DNA of 64,000 bases. Origin: Phymorhynchus buccinoides (lineage: Eukaryota > Mollusca > Gastropoda > Neogastropoda > Raphitomidae). Shown in pieces: positions 14,277 through 25,721 of the stretch. Below the pieces are notes generated by a model. That model saw only the letters and a list, made by a program, of their open reading frames with translations. It did no database searches and had not been told where the DNA came from. The stretch covers positions 1,468,799-1,532,798 of the forward strand of contig CM065683.1 of assembly GCA_017654935.2 (NCBI GenBank). Direction: 5' to 3'. The position numbers were made by a program, and so were the translations under genes. The first letter of the stretch is position 1; each line of letters starts with the position of its first letter.

Positions 14277-15232
14277 GAGGCCCCCCGAAGAAAAGATTCT
14301 GGTACCGGAATCTTCCTGTGGAACGCCGACTCCACTTTCGACTTGGGCGACAGGGACAAATTAGTGGGGAGACTGGGTCGGCTGGAATGGTGGAACATCT
14401 GGTCGCAAAACACAGAGTTCAAAGGAGCAGGTGGGTTAGAGATCAGTGGAATGGATTCCGACTGAGGTTGGTGCGGCAATCCTGTGTTGAGTTGTCCCAA
14501 GGTTGATTGCAGAATAGCAAACACCTCTTGCCTGAGTTTCCCCTTTAGCCTGGATTCATCATTGCTGATGATGTGGTTTGGTAGGCCGATTCGGGCGAAA
14601 ATGACTTTGAGTGCCGCAGCTATCTGACTAGCATCAAGTGAGGAGATTGGGGCGGCATCGCACTGCATGGTACATATGTCGACCACGGTGACTATATACC
14701 GGAATTTCTTCTTCCGTTTAGGTAGAGGCCCGACCAAGTCGACTGCCACTCGCTGAAAGGGAGGGGTAGGTGACGGCTGTACGTGCGGCGGCCTGTCCCG
14801 ATAGTACCTTCGGTGGGTGTTTGCGGGTACAGTGCTGCCTTTCACCTGAGGTACCTGTGGCGAGTGGTCTTGGGTCGTTAGGCGGACATTCCTTGGGAAG
14901 GATTTTCCAAGTTGTGGCGGACTTGGGGACTTGGGACAATCTGGATTTGCTCGCGCGGCAATTTGGTTTGCCGCGTTGAGAGGTTTCTTCCCTGCTGAGG
15001 GAGATTTGCTCTTTGGGAAGGAGGGAGGGAGTTGGTTTGTGGATTGGGGAGAAGGGAATCCTGCTGAAACAATAGCAGGTTGAGAGGGGTGCCCTAAAAA
15101 CACATACTGTGATCCCAGTATGAGGTCATAGACAGGACTGTCCATGAGCACTGCCTTGATGGGTCCCTTAACATATCTGGTGTCGACATTGATTATGACG
15201 ACTGGCAAAGTGGATGGGGGGGATTGCAGCAT
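14267..15232 (-). pseudogene. Protease tail fused to partial integrase (pol remnant)
   Basis: A 321-residue frame. Residues about 10-46 (PVVIINVDTRYV... DLILGSQYVF) are the C-terminal half of a retropepsin-type protease. Residues about 50-140 are a Pro/Ser/Lys-rich linker. Residues about 155-230 are the start of an integrase core: PFQRVAVDLVGPLPKRKKKF, with Asp165 in the VDLVGP motif as the first catalytic acid, then a VTVVD strand and IFARIGLPNHIIS. The usual second motif around SDNG reads SNDES, so the second catalytic Asp is displaced or lost. Beyond residue 230 the frame diverges and runs into the LTR. All of RT and RNase H that should lie between protease and integrase is absent. The product could not integrate DNA. 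Confidence 0.85.
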
Positions 15233-15678
15233 CAGGGCCTTGCAGAGAGATGAAGTCTCCCGTGTATGCTGACGCGGGGACTAAGGATCCGCAGACAATG
15301 GCGTCGCATGACAGTCCAGTGTCATAGAGACACTGAACAGGGATGTTGTTGACAGTCGCCTGTCCAACGACTGACGGTGTGCCTGGACACTGTACTGGGG
15401 AGGGGTTTGTGCAATTCTGCGAAGTCGAGACGACTTGCATAGTTGCAACATTTTGCTGGGAATTTATTGCGCTTGTAAGCAAGTTTCCTGCAGTCATCCC
15501 GATTGTGGGTGTTCGACTTGCAGTATGAGCAGAATAAGGGTTGTCCCCAGTGGTTGTCGTTCATGGGTAGAACTGTTTGACCCACTTTTGGAGTTGGGGT
15601 TAAACCTGCTCTGCTGTGAAGCAGTGGACCCAACAACTTGCTGTAGTTTTGGCTTTTTAGGGGCGCTAGGTTCATCAT
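15168..15678 (-). pseudogene. Gag zinc knuckle and retropepsin N-terminal half (frame-disrupted)
   Basis: Two overlapping frames. The frame 15678-15322 carries the CCHC zinc knuckle FCSYCKSNTHNRDDC (Cys-x2-Cys-x4-His-x4-Cys, residues 50-63), which binds RNA in retroelement Gag. The frame 15497-15168 carries QATVNNIPVQCLYDTGLSCD, with the Asp-Thr-Gly active site of an aspartic protease at residues 59-61. The two must be one continuous polyprotein in an intact element; here frame changes separate knuckle, protease start and protease end. It lies between the gag frame (15949-15494) and the protease tail (from 15232). Confidence 0.85.
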
Positions 15679-16682
15679 GGGCTAGAGTGTACCTATCACT
15701 TAGCTGGATGAGGTCAGCCAGAGTTGTGGCACCTTGTTCGGCAGTAAAGGTGCGTAACTCTGGGGACATGGTTTCGCGCAGTTGCTCGCCAACCATCAGT
15801 TCCCGGAGATCCTCATAGGACTCTGTTTTGGCAGAAAGGGACACCCATTTTGTCAGATAGTTCCCCAGTCTATCTGAAAATTGGGCATAGGACTCTCCCC
15901 TACCTTTTCTGGTTGACCGGAACTTTTTCCGGTAGGCATCAGCTGTCAACTCGTATCTGTTGAGCAGGTGCTTCTTTCAAAGCTGGGTAGTCGGTAATTT
16001 GGCTTGACGGAAGTTTACTGTATACCTCATAAGCCACACCCCTGAGACTTTGGGCAAGCTTGAGGTTGAACTTTTCCGGAGCAAGCTCAAATTCCTGGGC
16101 CAGTCTTTCAAATCTATCGAGGAATGCATCGATAGACTCTGTTGCCTCATTGAATGCCTCCAATGTGAAGGTCATGGCTGAGGTATGAATGGGAGGGGGA
16201 AAATTTTGAGGGGCAGCAGTCTCAGAGTCTGCTGAGTTTTCTAGCTGCTTCATAGCTAGCTCATGGTCTCGCGCCTTTTCTCGCTCAGCGGCCTCAAGTT
16301 CGAGTTCTTTATTTTTGGCATCCTGCACTAGTTGCCTCTGCCTTAACTCATGAGTACGGATTTGCTCTTGCTCGGCAGCATCATGAGCATCTATATCATG
16401 AGCCTCTCTGTTTATCTTTCTCAGCGTCCTCGCGAGCTTTATCAGCCTCTTGAGCCTCATGAGCCTCTCTTGTTTGTCTTTCTCAGCCTCCTGAGCCTCC
16501 CGAGCTTTATCTCTGTTTGTCTTTCTCGGTCTCCTGAGCCTCCCGAGTTGAGCCTCTTGAGCCTCGCGAGCTTTCTCTTTGTCATATTCAGATATGACAA
16601 AATTGGCTAACTCTTGGCCTGACATTCCTAGAGATTCTCCCCATTCTTTAAGTTCCCTCCTAAGTTTAACAATCTCAGCCAT
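15494..16682 (-). pseudogene. Ty3/Gypsy gag (frame-disrupted)
   Basis: The frame 16682-15939 starts at an ATG about 250 bases inside the LTR border. It encodes LGMSGQELANFV, a long charged coiled-coil segment rich in EKAREAQEA-type repeats (residues about 35-150), then a capsid-like helix set with SIDAFLDRFERLAQEF (residues about 180-200). It continues in another frame from 15949 with YRKKFRSTRKGRGESYAQF and DLRELMVGEQLRETM, typical of the capsid C-terminal region. One frame shift near 15945 separates the halves. Gag would form the particle around element RNA. The codon repeats at 16390-16560 (GAG-CC-TC-type) suggest local slippage. Confidence 0.85.
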
Positions 16683-16930
16683 GGTTGTAAATACAACTAT
16701 TCAAAATAAAAAAAAAGCTGCTGAGTTGAATGTATCAAACAACACTTAACTATTTCAACATAAACAGAAATAGCATGCACATCAAAATAAAGTCATAAAT
16801 AGCATTCAAACAAATCAAATCAAAACACAGTGAACCAAATCACAATAACTTTCCCAGTGGACACAAGATAAGTTTTTTGAAAAGGAACTACAGTTTGAAT
16901 TGAAATTTGTTAGACTTTATGAAAAAAAAT

Positions 16931-16950
16931 ATCCCGGACACGAGCCCCCA
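16931..16950 (-). promoter_or_regulatory. Primer-binding site resembling tRNA-Pro
   Basis: Six bases inside the LTR edge the minus strand reads TGGGGGCTCGTGTCCGGGAT. It ends in the complement of CCA and matches the tRNA-Pro primer site known from retroviruses of the murine leukaemia type, apart from a two-base insertion in the middle. It would prime minus-strand DNA synthesis. The position fixes the element's direction. Confidence 0.75.
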
Positions 16951-16956
16951 ATTAGA

Positions 16957-18702
16957 TGTGACGAGGTAATGGGTTAAAAGGCTAAGTCTCTAGGGAAGAC
17001 TTTAGATAATTTGCCTTTAGCCCACTTCTCTAGGGTATGGGAGATGAGCAACTTTCCCGGCCCCTTTTCATCTAATAAATTTATATTTGTGCCCGGGTTC
17101 TGACTCGTCAGATGGTTGTAAGAAATACAAGTGGTAGAATTGCTCTAAATGGCAGACAGAGAGAAGTAGGTTTTTACATGAAAATTACAAGACTTCCACT
17201 CTCATCAGTCTGACCAAAGGGGTTCAGGATTATTTGACACTTGTATTTTATTTACTCCCAAAATCTGCATAAGATTATGCAACAATAATAATAAAGCAGC
17301 TCAATGGCGCCAAAACAAAATATGGATAAAAAACACAATGAAATCCGAAAGGATTCACAAGACTTTTGTCTTTCTATAAGGTTCGCCCCATGCCGGAAGG
17401 GTTACTAATTATCTTCGGTGTCCGTAGGAAAGTTCAAATGATTGGCGCAGTCAGGTAGACTTAGCTGTTTGAAGTTCTGGGCTTGCTCGTCAGGTGAGAG
17501 TAGCTCCCAGTCGTTCCGGTTACGGCTTCGCGGGATGGCACGGTTCAGGCGTGGTCTCCTCGCGGATTCTGGGTGCGGGTTGTCTTGGCGGCGGTCCCGT
17601 CTTGGTGCTTGTGAGTCAGGGATTATCTTCCTGACCACGATGCCCTGTTGATAGTCACAGGAGAAGGTGGATGTTGTTCTCTATGGTGTAGAGACAAGGG
17701 GCTTCAGTCGGCAGGGAATTAGTGTGAAACCGGCTTGAAGGCTTTTTGTACAATCACTACTCCAATTATAGCTGAATTTCACTTTCAAACAATGAAAGCC
17801 TGCATAAAGGTGTATTACAGTCCACACGTCACAAAATTGCTGTTCTAATTGTACCGAACAATCAAGCGCCTATTCCATCCTTAGCAATGGTACTAAAAAA
17901 TAGTGCAAGATTGCGGCCCATAGGTTTCTACTAAAAATAGACACATGGTTAGTAGGCACTAAAAACTTACTGTTCTGGTACCAAAAGTGTTCCAGTCAAA
18001 AACACACACACACAAATAATCAGTGCTCATAACCTAGAATAGAATGTTTACCACCTCTTTTCTATAACATATCTATCTACTCCTGATTCCTCATTGAACA
18101 TTAGGATCTAGATAAAAACTAGAGTCAAAAACACAAGATCTCAATCACCTGCCATCAATAATACTTACTAGTGGGCTTATGATGACAGGTTGGGAGTGTT
18201 GCTCTAGCTACGTTTCAGCATCTGGTGTGACAACTTTTTCTCACCACTCCAAATATAGCCTTCACTTTCAAACAATGAAAGCCTGCTATTGGTGTATTAC
18301 AGTCCATACGTAACAAGATTGCTGTTCTAACTGTACCGAGCAATCACGCGCCTATTCCATCCTTATCACGTGCCTGACATTCAAACCCTTGTGACGAGCT
18401 CAGAAAGGACATTGGTTAGTAAAAGGGTAAGACTGTGATAAGTCACTTTCTTGTGATGTGACGGTAGAAAGGGGGGGGGGGGGATGAAGGGAGATAACCT
18501 CGGTAGATGGTACGTGCCGACCAGGGAGAAAGAGATAACGCCCTTCAGCGGCGTTCGTGTGAAGCAGCGGGGCAATTAACGTGGCGGCTGGACAGAGAAA
18601 TGAACAGGCGAGGGGGGGGAGGGGAAAGGGGGGGGGGGGTTGTAGATAAGAAATAAATAAAGTGGGTCGCGCGGGACACTTACGGGACATCCTTACGTTA
18701 CA
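16957..18702 (-). repeat. LTR (5' LTR of the Ty3/Gypsy element, with internal duplication)
   Basis: Starts TGTGACGAGG and ends TTACGTTACA. It is about 570 bp longer than its partner. The extra length is at about 17650-18180: the segment running from CCAATTATAGC to GCGCCTATTCCATCCTTA occurs twice (about 17760-17883 and 18247-18364) and the interval carries unrelated sequence, including a CACACACA run. A second, diverged LTR piece was therefore nested or duplicated here. Confidence 0.85.
17405..17638 (-). CDS. Short frame inside the LTR, also present in the other LTR
   Basis: A 77-residue frame rich in Arg, Asp and Asn, ending with SPDEQAQNFKQLSLPDC and PTDTEDN. The corresponding stretch of the other LTR (13534 to about 13770) keeps the same frame and stop with few changes. 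It has no recognised domain. It could be the C-terminal end of a polyprotein reaching into the LTR or just chance; conservation is expected anyway because LTRs are copied from each other. Product unknown. Confidence 0.3.
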   Translation of the reverse strand: MVRKIIPDSQAPRRDRRQDNPHPESARRPRLNRAIPRSRNRNDWELLSPDEQAQNFKQLSLPDCANHLNFPTDTEDN

Positions 18703-19559
18703 AACGTAGATACCGCATGCTGCTTTTATCTACCTGAAGTAAGACTAATTAGGCACAGCATGCCCTTCGGCTAAAGAAATCTTAGTAAGAATTTATAGAA
18801 AAAAGAAACGAGAAATGGACTTGGTGCATCGGCGTTGTAAGACAACTGGGCTATGACAGTAATTAAATGGAAAAGGAAGTTTCATAAGACTGACAGATTA
18901 GAGGTACTATAAGACAGAACTTCCAGAAATCCTGGCTTTGTACAGGAAGACATACTCCCCCCCCCTTTATCCCTAGAGGGGGGAGAAGTCTACCACCCCT
19001 TCATTCATCCACCCCCCCTCTCAGCCCCCCCGCATCTCATCCATCTCTGACGTCTCCACTCTTATTAACCCTCTCCCTAATTAACTCCTTGTCTCTCCTT
19101 CTTCCACGCTCTACCTACTCTCTTCTCTTTGTCTAAAGTTTCTCTCCCCGAGCTGTGCTGGGGGGCTCAAAACAGCCCAGGCTGAATGCTCTAATAATAG
19201 CATGTTCTGTCGAATCCGTTACTCCGAATCGCGAAATTTAATCAGTGTGTTTATGAACGGATGCTGTTGAGATTTTGCCCCCCGCTAGTCCCTCTCCTCC
19301 TCATGCCATCCCCCCCCTCAAGTCAATGTCCTCTCCGGTTACGCCGTCCGCCCCCTAAAGTCCTCCGGCGTACATCGATTCCGTATGTTTCTCCTGTCGC
19401 TCCCGGTTCCGTGCGCACCCCGGATGCGCAACTCGCTGGGGTGGTGTCATCTACCGTCTTTCAGCAAAGGCAATCTCTCTTAGAAATACTAGAGATACGG
19501 GCGTCGAGATCCCCGCAGAATAAGGGATTCTTCTGTTAACCGTTAAAATAAGCCATATA
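18703..19559. other. No recognisable gene
   Basis: Mixed sequence with C-rich tracts at about 18950-19045 and 19275-19330. A 92-residue frame at 19261-19539 is Pro/Ser-rich at its start and has no family resemblance I can name. Confidence 0.55.
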
Positions 19560-20135
19560 AAGTGACTTTGCTCTCTCAGATTCTAAGTGAAAATTTAGTG
19601 ACCTGCTTTTTAAAATCCTGTGGTACTAAAATGCACAGGCAAGGAAAGGATTAATTAACATAAGAGTACAACAAGTTTAAGAAATGCGCATGGTATTCAC
19701 TAAATAAGGTGAAGCACAAGAAGGGCTGCAACACATGATTACACTACGCGTCCGAATTGGAACAACAATATGCTTACACACGAATTTGTCCCCCCCCCTG
19801 CCTTCAATCTTAAGGGTTTCGGTACAGAACACCGGAGATACGCTTCTATTATGAACCCGGCCTTTTGAGGCGTTTCATTGATATGCTACAAAACCGCGAA
19901 CATGACATTAAACGACATCGGTATTGCCAATAATGTTCAAGAATCACAGTGCTTTGAAATAATCACTTCGTATATGGAGGAAATCAGTTTCATTGGCCGT
20001 TACGTTTCTGTGTTTCTTTATTTCTTGTGGGCATTGTTTTGGTCCACACCAAACACCCACACACCACACACACACACTGCAACACACACACACTCCTACT
20101 CACGGACACTTGGCTTAATACTATATGATAATTCA
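19560..20135 (+). repeat. Diverged copy of composite-repeat block 1
   Basis: Shares landmarks with 7858-8400: GTGACCTGCTTTTTA near 19600, a TCCGAATT motif at about 19748, ATTATGAACCCGGCCTT at about 19848-19864, and a CAGTGCTTTGA.ATAAT motif at about 19945. It ends in a short CA microsatellite. It is much more diverged than copies A-C. Confidence 0.6.
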
Positions 20136-20929
20136 CTCTCCCTGTGTTGACCAATGGGATGTTTATGGGAACACGAAAGACATTTTGTCATGAAAGTGAG
20201 CACGCAAGCGGCGTGCTAGTTGTTGGGGTGATTTTGTCCATTTGAAAAATAGTTATAAAGCATGAAATTACAATTTATTTTGTTCTTGTATAAAATTGTT
20301 TCACCAAGAAAGTGTATATTTGAGCAAACAACAAGAAAATTAACACCTTGTCACTATGAGGACAATAAAAGTTGGGTATAGTTAGGTAGAAACTTGCATT
20401 GTCTTCCAATCATGGGAAGCAATGAATAGAGCGATTTTAGAGTAGAAGAGAGGAGAGAGATGAGAAGAGAGGAGAGAGAGAGAGAGAGGAGAGACAGGGA
20501 GAGAGAGAGAGAGAGGGAGAAGGTAGGCTGGAGAAGAGAGCGGAGAAAGCAGAGACAGAGAAAGTCCGTGCGTTCTATATTAGACGAATCATCTGATTGT
20601 ACAAAGACTTGTGTGCGTGGTATTGCAGTGCGAGCAAGATCGTCGCGGCGCGTGTAATGTGTATGACATGTCACAGCATAGACAGCCTGTTCAGGACAGA
20701 CAGTGAGAGACGTTAAGTTAAATCCAGTGTGTCCTGACAAGTGTGTGTCTGTATGTGTAGACTCTGAAAAGAGAGCGAGAGAGAGAGAAAAGAGAGAGAG
20801 AGAAAGACCATCTCAGGACAGACAGAGACAGAGAGAGTGTTCGAAGTGGGAGAGTGTGCTGGATGGAATACATTTCATGTCTGTGTCATTCGATGGTCAT
20901 TTTGTTCTAATGCTGAGTTGCTTTTTGCC
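20136..20929. other. No recognisable gene; GA-rich tracts
   Basis: GA-rich at 20445-20530 and 20765-20840. No coding signal beyond short low-complexity frames. Confidence 0.55.
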
Positions 20930-21190
20930 GTGTGACCCTCCGTAGAAAACGGAACCCGTCGAGGTGTAGAATATTGTGTCCGGGTCTGTCTCTCGCTGGA
21001 GAACACAGACCCAGAGGTTGCTTTTCTACGGGGGATGGACAACATACATACACACCGGCGCATGAGCCATGTTGACACACGCACGCTACGCACTTGCTAC
21101 GCTCGCATGCATTCACGCAGCATCATTCCGTCTCGACCATGACTACGCACGCACGTTTTGCATGTGTTTGAAACGCACGCACGCACGATA
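20930..21190 (+). repeat. Diverged copy of composite-repeat block 2
   Basis: GGGGGATGGACAACATACATAC at about 21030 followed by CACACG-type repeats matches 26148-26270 and, more loosely, 10990-11040. Confidence 0.65.
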
Positions 21191-21520
21191 TTACCAAATG
21201 AAAACAAAGGTTTTCTTAGCATGAATGGCGGCATTATCTTCTTCTTCTTCTTTCTTATCTTCTGTCTTCTGTCTTCTTCTTCCTTTTTATGTCTGCGTCT
21301 CCTCCTCCTCCTCCTCTCGTCCTCCTCCTTCTCCTCCTCCTCCTACCCTCGTCCTCCTCCTCCTCTCACTCCTCCGCCTCTGTGTGTTCTTCGTCTTCTT
21401 CTTCTTCTTCTTCTTCTTCTGTCTTCTTCTTCTTCTTCCTTCTTCTGTATTTCTTCTTCATCTCCTTCTTCTGCTTTCTTTCTCTATCTCATCTCCTTCT
21501 TTAAGAAAGTAAAATAATTC
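21191..21520. repeat. (TTC)n/(CCT)n trinucleotide repeat
   Basis: Imperfect TTC and CTC repeats from about 21235 to 21500. The Ser/Leu-rich frames here are low-complexity artefacts. Confidence 0.9.
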
Positions 21521-22145
21521 TACTTTCTCTCCCCACCCCCCTCTCTCTCTTCTCTCTGCTTCTACTTGCCGTCAAAGTAGGCCAAAATGACCACTGGTCA
21601 GTAACAATGACCACTGGTCAACCACATCAAAAAAAAATCATTTGAACTCCTAATATTTTGAATTTGCAGTCAAACAGTGAAAACAAGCCAATGGTGACCT
21701 CTGGTTCAGTGACACTGACCAGGTGGCCAACCACATCAAGTTTGAATAGTTAATTTAGAATGGAGACACAGAGAGAGACACGAGAGAGAGAGAGATGACA
21801 GATAGACATACAAAGAGAGTCAGAAAGAGAAATTTATTTCAAATCGCGAGTTTTATTTCAAAAGAGTGAGAGACACACACCAACGCGTTTGGAAATAAAC
21901 TCAACGCGTTTTAGAAATAATTATTTCAAAAGAGCGTTAGTTATTTCAAAAAACGTCGTCACAGAGCCCCACCCACTTGTGCGTGCCGTGCGAGTTAGTT
22001 TGTGTCATCTACATCTCACCGGCACAGATACGAGCCAGAGGAGAGACCGGGATAGGAGAGAACGGGCTGTTAACGTGTGCGAGACACGGGTCTCGTTTTT
22101 TTAGATCTCGTCCGAAGGACTAGGAAAGAAGAGTAAAGTGTCTTT
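21521..22145. other. No recognisable gene; short imperfect duplications
   Basis: A segment with AATGACCACTGGTCAG is repeated imperfectly at about 21585, 21605 and 21690-21740, and ATTATTTCAAAAGAG-type motifs recur at 21850-21950. Confidence 0.6.
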
Positions 22146-22565
22146 CCCAAGGACCTGTCCACGTTCAGAGAGAGGAAGAGTTACAGAGGGACAAGCCACA
22201 ATTAAGGCCGCCATCAGTACAGCAAATGAATGAACCAGGTATCATCAGTACTGCGTTGCTGTCCACGTCAGAGAGAGAAGAGTTCCAGAGGTGACAGCCA
22301 CAATTAAGGCGCCATCAGTATCAGCAAATGAATGAACCAGGTATCATCTACTTCGGTGCTGTCCACGTCACAGAGAGAGAAGAGTTCCAGAGGTGACAGC
22401 CACAATTAAGGCGCCATCAGTATCAGCAAAGGAATGAACCAGGTATCATCTACTTCGGTGCTGTCCACGTCACAGAGAGAAGAGTTCCAGAGGTGACAGC
22501 CACAATTAAGGCACCATCAGTATCAGCAAAGGAATGCACCAGGTACCATCAGTACTGCGTTGCGC
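22146..22565. repeat. 100-bp tandem array, second locus
   Basis: About four units of the array seen at 11491-12620, the first one diverged. It is followed by the same GT/GC-rich stretch and block 4. Confidence 0.95.
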
Positions 22566-22835
22566 GCGGCGCGCGTTTTGTTGTGTGTTTGTGGTGTGCC
22601 CCGTGTGCGTGTGCGTGCGTGCGTGCGCACAATGCGTGTGTGTGTGCGTGCGTGCGCGTGCGTGCATGCGTGCGTGTGTGCGTTTGCGCGCCGTGCCGTG
22701 GCGTGCGCGTGTGTTTATGTGTAGGACGGGGGGTTTATTGCGTGGCATGCGCCTGCAAACGTGTGTGTGCATATGTGTACTCACTGTGTGTGTGCGAACG
22801 CGGGCGTGCATATAATGCCATTGTGCATATGCGAG
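22566..22835 (+). repeat. GT/GC-rich stretch and block 4 of the composite repeat
   Basis: Alternating purine-pyrimidine DNA (GTGCGTGC-type), then GTAGGACGGGGGGTTTAT and ATAATGCCATTGTGCATATG, matching 12620-12911. Here the sequence continues CCGAGAATACGG, showing the state of this block without the LTR element that follows at 12912. Confidence 0.85.
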
Positions 22836-22998
22836 CCGAGAATACGGACAGAGAGCAGAAGAAAGGGAGGTAATGTGCTGACAACTGGGAGGTAAGCCCT
22901 AGCAGGCTGATACACACTCTGCTCACAGATCAGCCGGACTGACGAGGCAGACTGTACATTGGTTAGGAAGGGGAAGACATGCTAATGCATTATAAGAC
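22836..22998. other. Spacer
   Basis: No gene seen. Confidence 0.5.
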
Positions 22999-23262
22999 AG
23001 GGCCGGATCTAGGGGGGGGGGGGTTCCTGGTTTTTGGAAACCCCCCTCTATACCCAGCATGTACCTTATACCAGGGTGAAAAGTCAGAACATGACTTGAT
23101 GTAGTGCCTTAATAATCAGTACATTGCAAACCATTTTCCAGGGGCTTCGCCCACGCTGGGCCCCCAAAAGAACATTGCCCCTTAACCCGGAACCTATGCA
23201 GCTCCCTGGACCCCGAGGAGGACCCCTTCCCACCTTACGAATCAACTTGGTCCGGCCATGTA
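22999..23262. mobile_element. MITE-like element with GGCCGGA termini
   Basis: Starts AGGGCCGGATCTAGGGGG and ends CTTGGTCCGGCCATG, an imperfect terminal inverted repeat. The interior has the GGTTTTTGGAAACCCCCC and CAGGGGCTTCGCCC motifs common to small non-autonomous DNA elements. A related element lies at 63152-63365. No open reading frame. Confidence 0.6.
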
Positions 23263-23348
23263 AGACAACGGGACTAAGTTATTGGACTCATTATGGCGGA
23301 GTTGTAAATTTGAAGATTATAGACTCTAGCCTATCCTAGCTTTGACGC

Positions 23349-23430
23349 TCTCTCTCTCTTCTCTCTCTCTCTCTCTCTCTCGTCATCTCTCTCTCTCTCT
23401 CTCTCCTCTCTCTTTCTCTCTCTCTCCTCT

Positions 23431-23469
<39 letters not shown>

Positions 23470-23757
23470 GTCTCTCTCTCTCTCTCCTCTTTCTCTCTCT
23501 CTCTCTCTCCTTCTCTCAATCACTCTCTCTCTCTCTCTCTCTCTCTTTTCCTCCCTCTGTCTCTCTCTCTCTCCCTCCCTACTCTCTCTCTCTCCCTCTC
23601 TCTCTCTCTTCACATCCCCCCTCTCTCTCTCCTTCTCTCTCTCCCCTCTCTCTCTCTCTCTCTCCTCCCCTCTTCTCTCCTCTCTCCCCCCTCCTCTCTC
23701 TCTCTCTCTCTCTTCTCTTCTCTCTCTCTCTTCCTCTCTCTCTCTCTCTCTCTCTCG
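23349..23757. repeat. (TC)n imperfect microsatellite
   Basis: TC repeat with frequent CCTCC/CTTC interruptions. Confidence 0.97.
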
Positions 23758-24540
23758 TTTCTTTGTGTCCAATGAACGGAGATGGAGAATAATTATAATA
23801 ATACAAACAAAAACTGCGAAAAAAAGTCTAACAAGAAAACACACAAACACGTTAAGCAACACTGGATCACAAAACTAGACAGAACAAACAATGGCTGACA
23901 TGAACTTAACGTGATAAAACACGCAACAGTAAAAACAGCAGGGAAGGACAGCCAGAAGAGCAGCCAAATGTGGACACAGGACAGCCCTGCCGATTCGGAA
24001 TCTGTACTCAGAAATTCCAGACGGACTAAACCGGTGTCAACAAAAAAGTGCCCCCCCCCGTAAAATTTTACCCTCCCTACGGTTCAATTATTTTCTGGAG
24101 AAACTTCACACCGCATCAAATGGGTTACTGGGACAAAGTATTTCATGGAAGATTTGTTATATTTGTCTTTAAACCTAACTTAAAATTAATGGGGGATGGG
24201 CATTCTCCTAAGCTTAAACGCCTTGAGTTTTTGTTAGATACGCCCACTTTCTCTGAATGCAAAATTTCTCTGAAAAGCTTACCCCTCTCAATATTGTGGA
24301 GAAAACAGAATTGGACCACCCCAACTGCAACCAAACAGGTGCAGCCTAACTGGAAACAAGTGACCCCATGGAAGATGTTGCTCCTGATTCAATATTCAGC
24401 AGGATAAAAAGTAACTGAATCAAAGCAGGGAATACTGACTATCATGGAGCATTTTTACTCCAGGGAATCAGTGTTCTCTGGAGGCACAAAAAACTTTCAT
24501 ACCAGTTCCTATCCATCTCCTAAATTCATGGTTCATGGTT
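23758..24540. other. No recognisable gene
   Basis: Ordinary-composition sequence between two TC repeats. A 119-residue frame at 24048-24407 has no family resemblance I can name. Confidence 0.5.
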
Positions 24541-24952
<412 letters not shown>

Positions 24953-24953
<1 letters not shown>

Positions 24954-25677
24954 ACCCCGCAAATATTATCGTTAAACCTTCTTGCATTAAATGACATTGC
25001 TTCTGTCAATGAAAATCATGACCTGAATTTTTAGGCAGTGTACGCACATAAGCGGATATTCAAGAGAAAACCGTGCGCAAGCCATAAATAAGTGAAACAC
25101 AGAAGGAAAAAGATTGCTCACGTGTCCGAATTCCCCCTTATGCGTAAAACTTTTGTCCTTCTTTCTTCCACTTATGTAGGGTTTCCGGACGGAAACGAAC
25201 GCGTCTAATGTGAACCCGGCCTTAGCTTTGTATATGTACAAAAACTTAGTCAGGAAAGATGTATTCCAAGAACGACACCAATGTGCTTGATAATGATGTT
25301 ATGTGATCTAAATTCTACGTGTATGTGAACTCTATTTGTATGGCCTGTGGCCGAACAAATTAAATTATTCAGGACTTCAGACTTCTATCTCCTACTCAGT
25401 AAACTTTTTGTATGTGTAATTATTTCTTTGTTTGTTTAATCTGTACGTTTATGCATCATACACACATACACGCACACAAGCACGCAAGGGGGACTATTTT
25501 AAAATATGTCATTGAAAAAAGTGCATAAACATATCGATTTGTGCTGTCTTGTTTCTGTTACAAGCAAAACGACGTTTTACCACTTTCAGATAAGCCTATG
25601 TGTGTCTTGTATAGTAGGGCCCCAATGTACGCATGAAAGATATGAGAGAAGCGACAGAGAGGAGAGAGAGAGAGGAG

Positions 25678-25721
<44 letters not shown>

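Larger units (their letters stand above)
13102..18702 (-). mobile_element. Defective Ty3/Gypsy LTR retrotransposon lacking RT and RNase H
   Basis: About 5.6 kb with two LTRs (13102-14276 and 16957-18702) around a 2.7-kb internal region. Minus-strand order is a primer-binding site like tRNA-Pro (16931-16950), gag (16682 to about 15500), CCHC zinc knuckle (15531-15490), aspartic protease with YDTG (near 15320) and integrase core (about 14760-14500). Reverse transcriptase and RNase H are missing entirely: protease and integrase are joined through a proline/serine-rich linker. Gag and protease are split by frame changes and one integrase acidic residue is altered, so the copy is non-autonomous. 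No matching target-site duplication was found at 13097-13101 versus 18703-18707; the left flank is an inverted LTR fragment. The outer context is other repeats. Confidence 0.9.

Noticed and set aside
19261..19539. 92-residue Pro/Ser-rich protein
   Set aside because: No domain, no splice or promoter context and no repeat relation; cannot be distinguished from chance.
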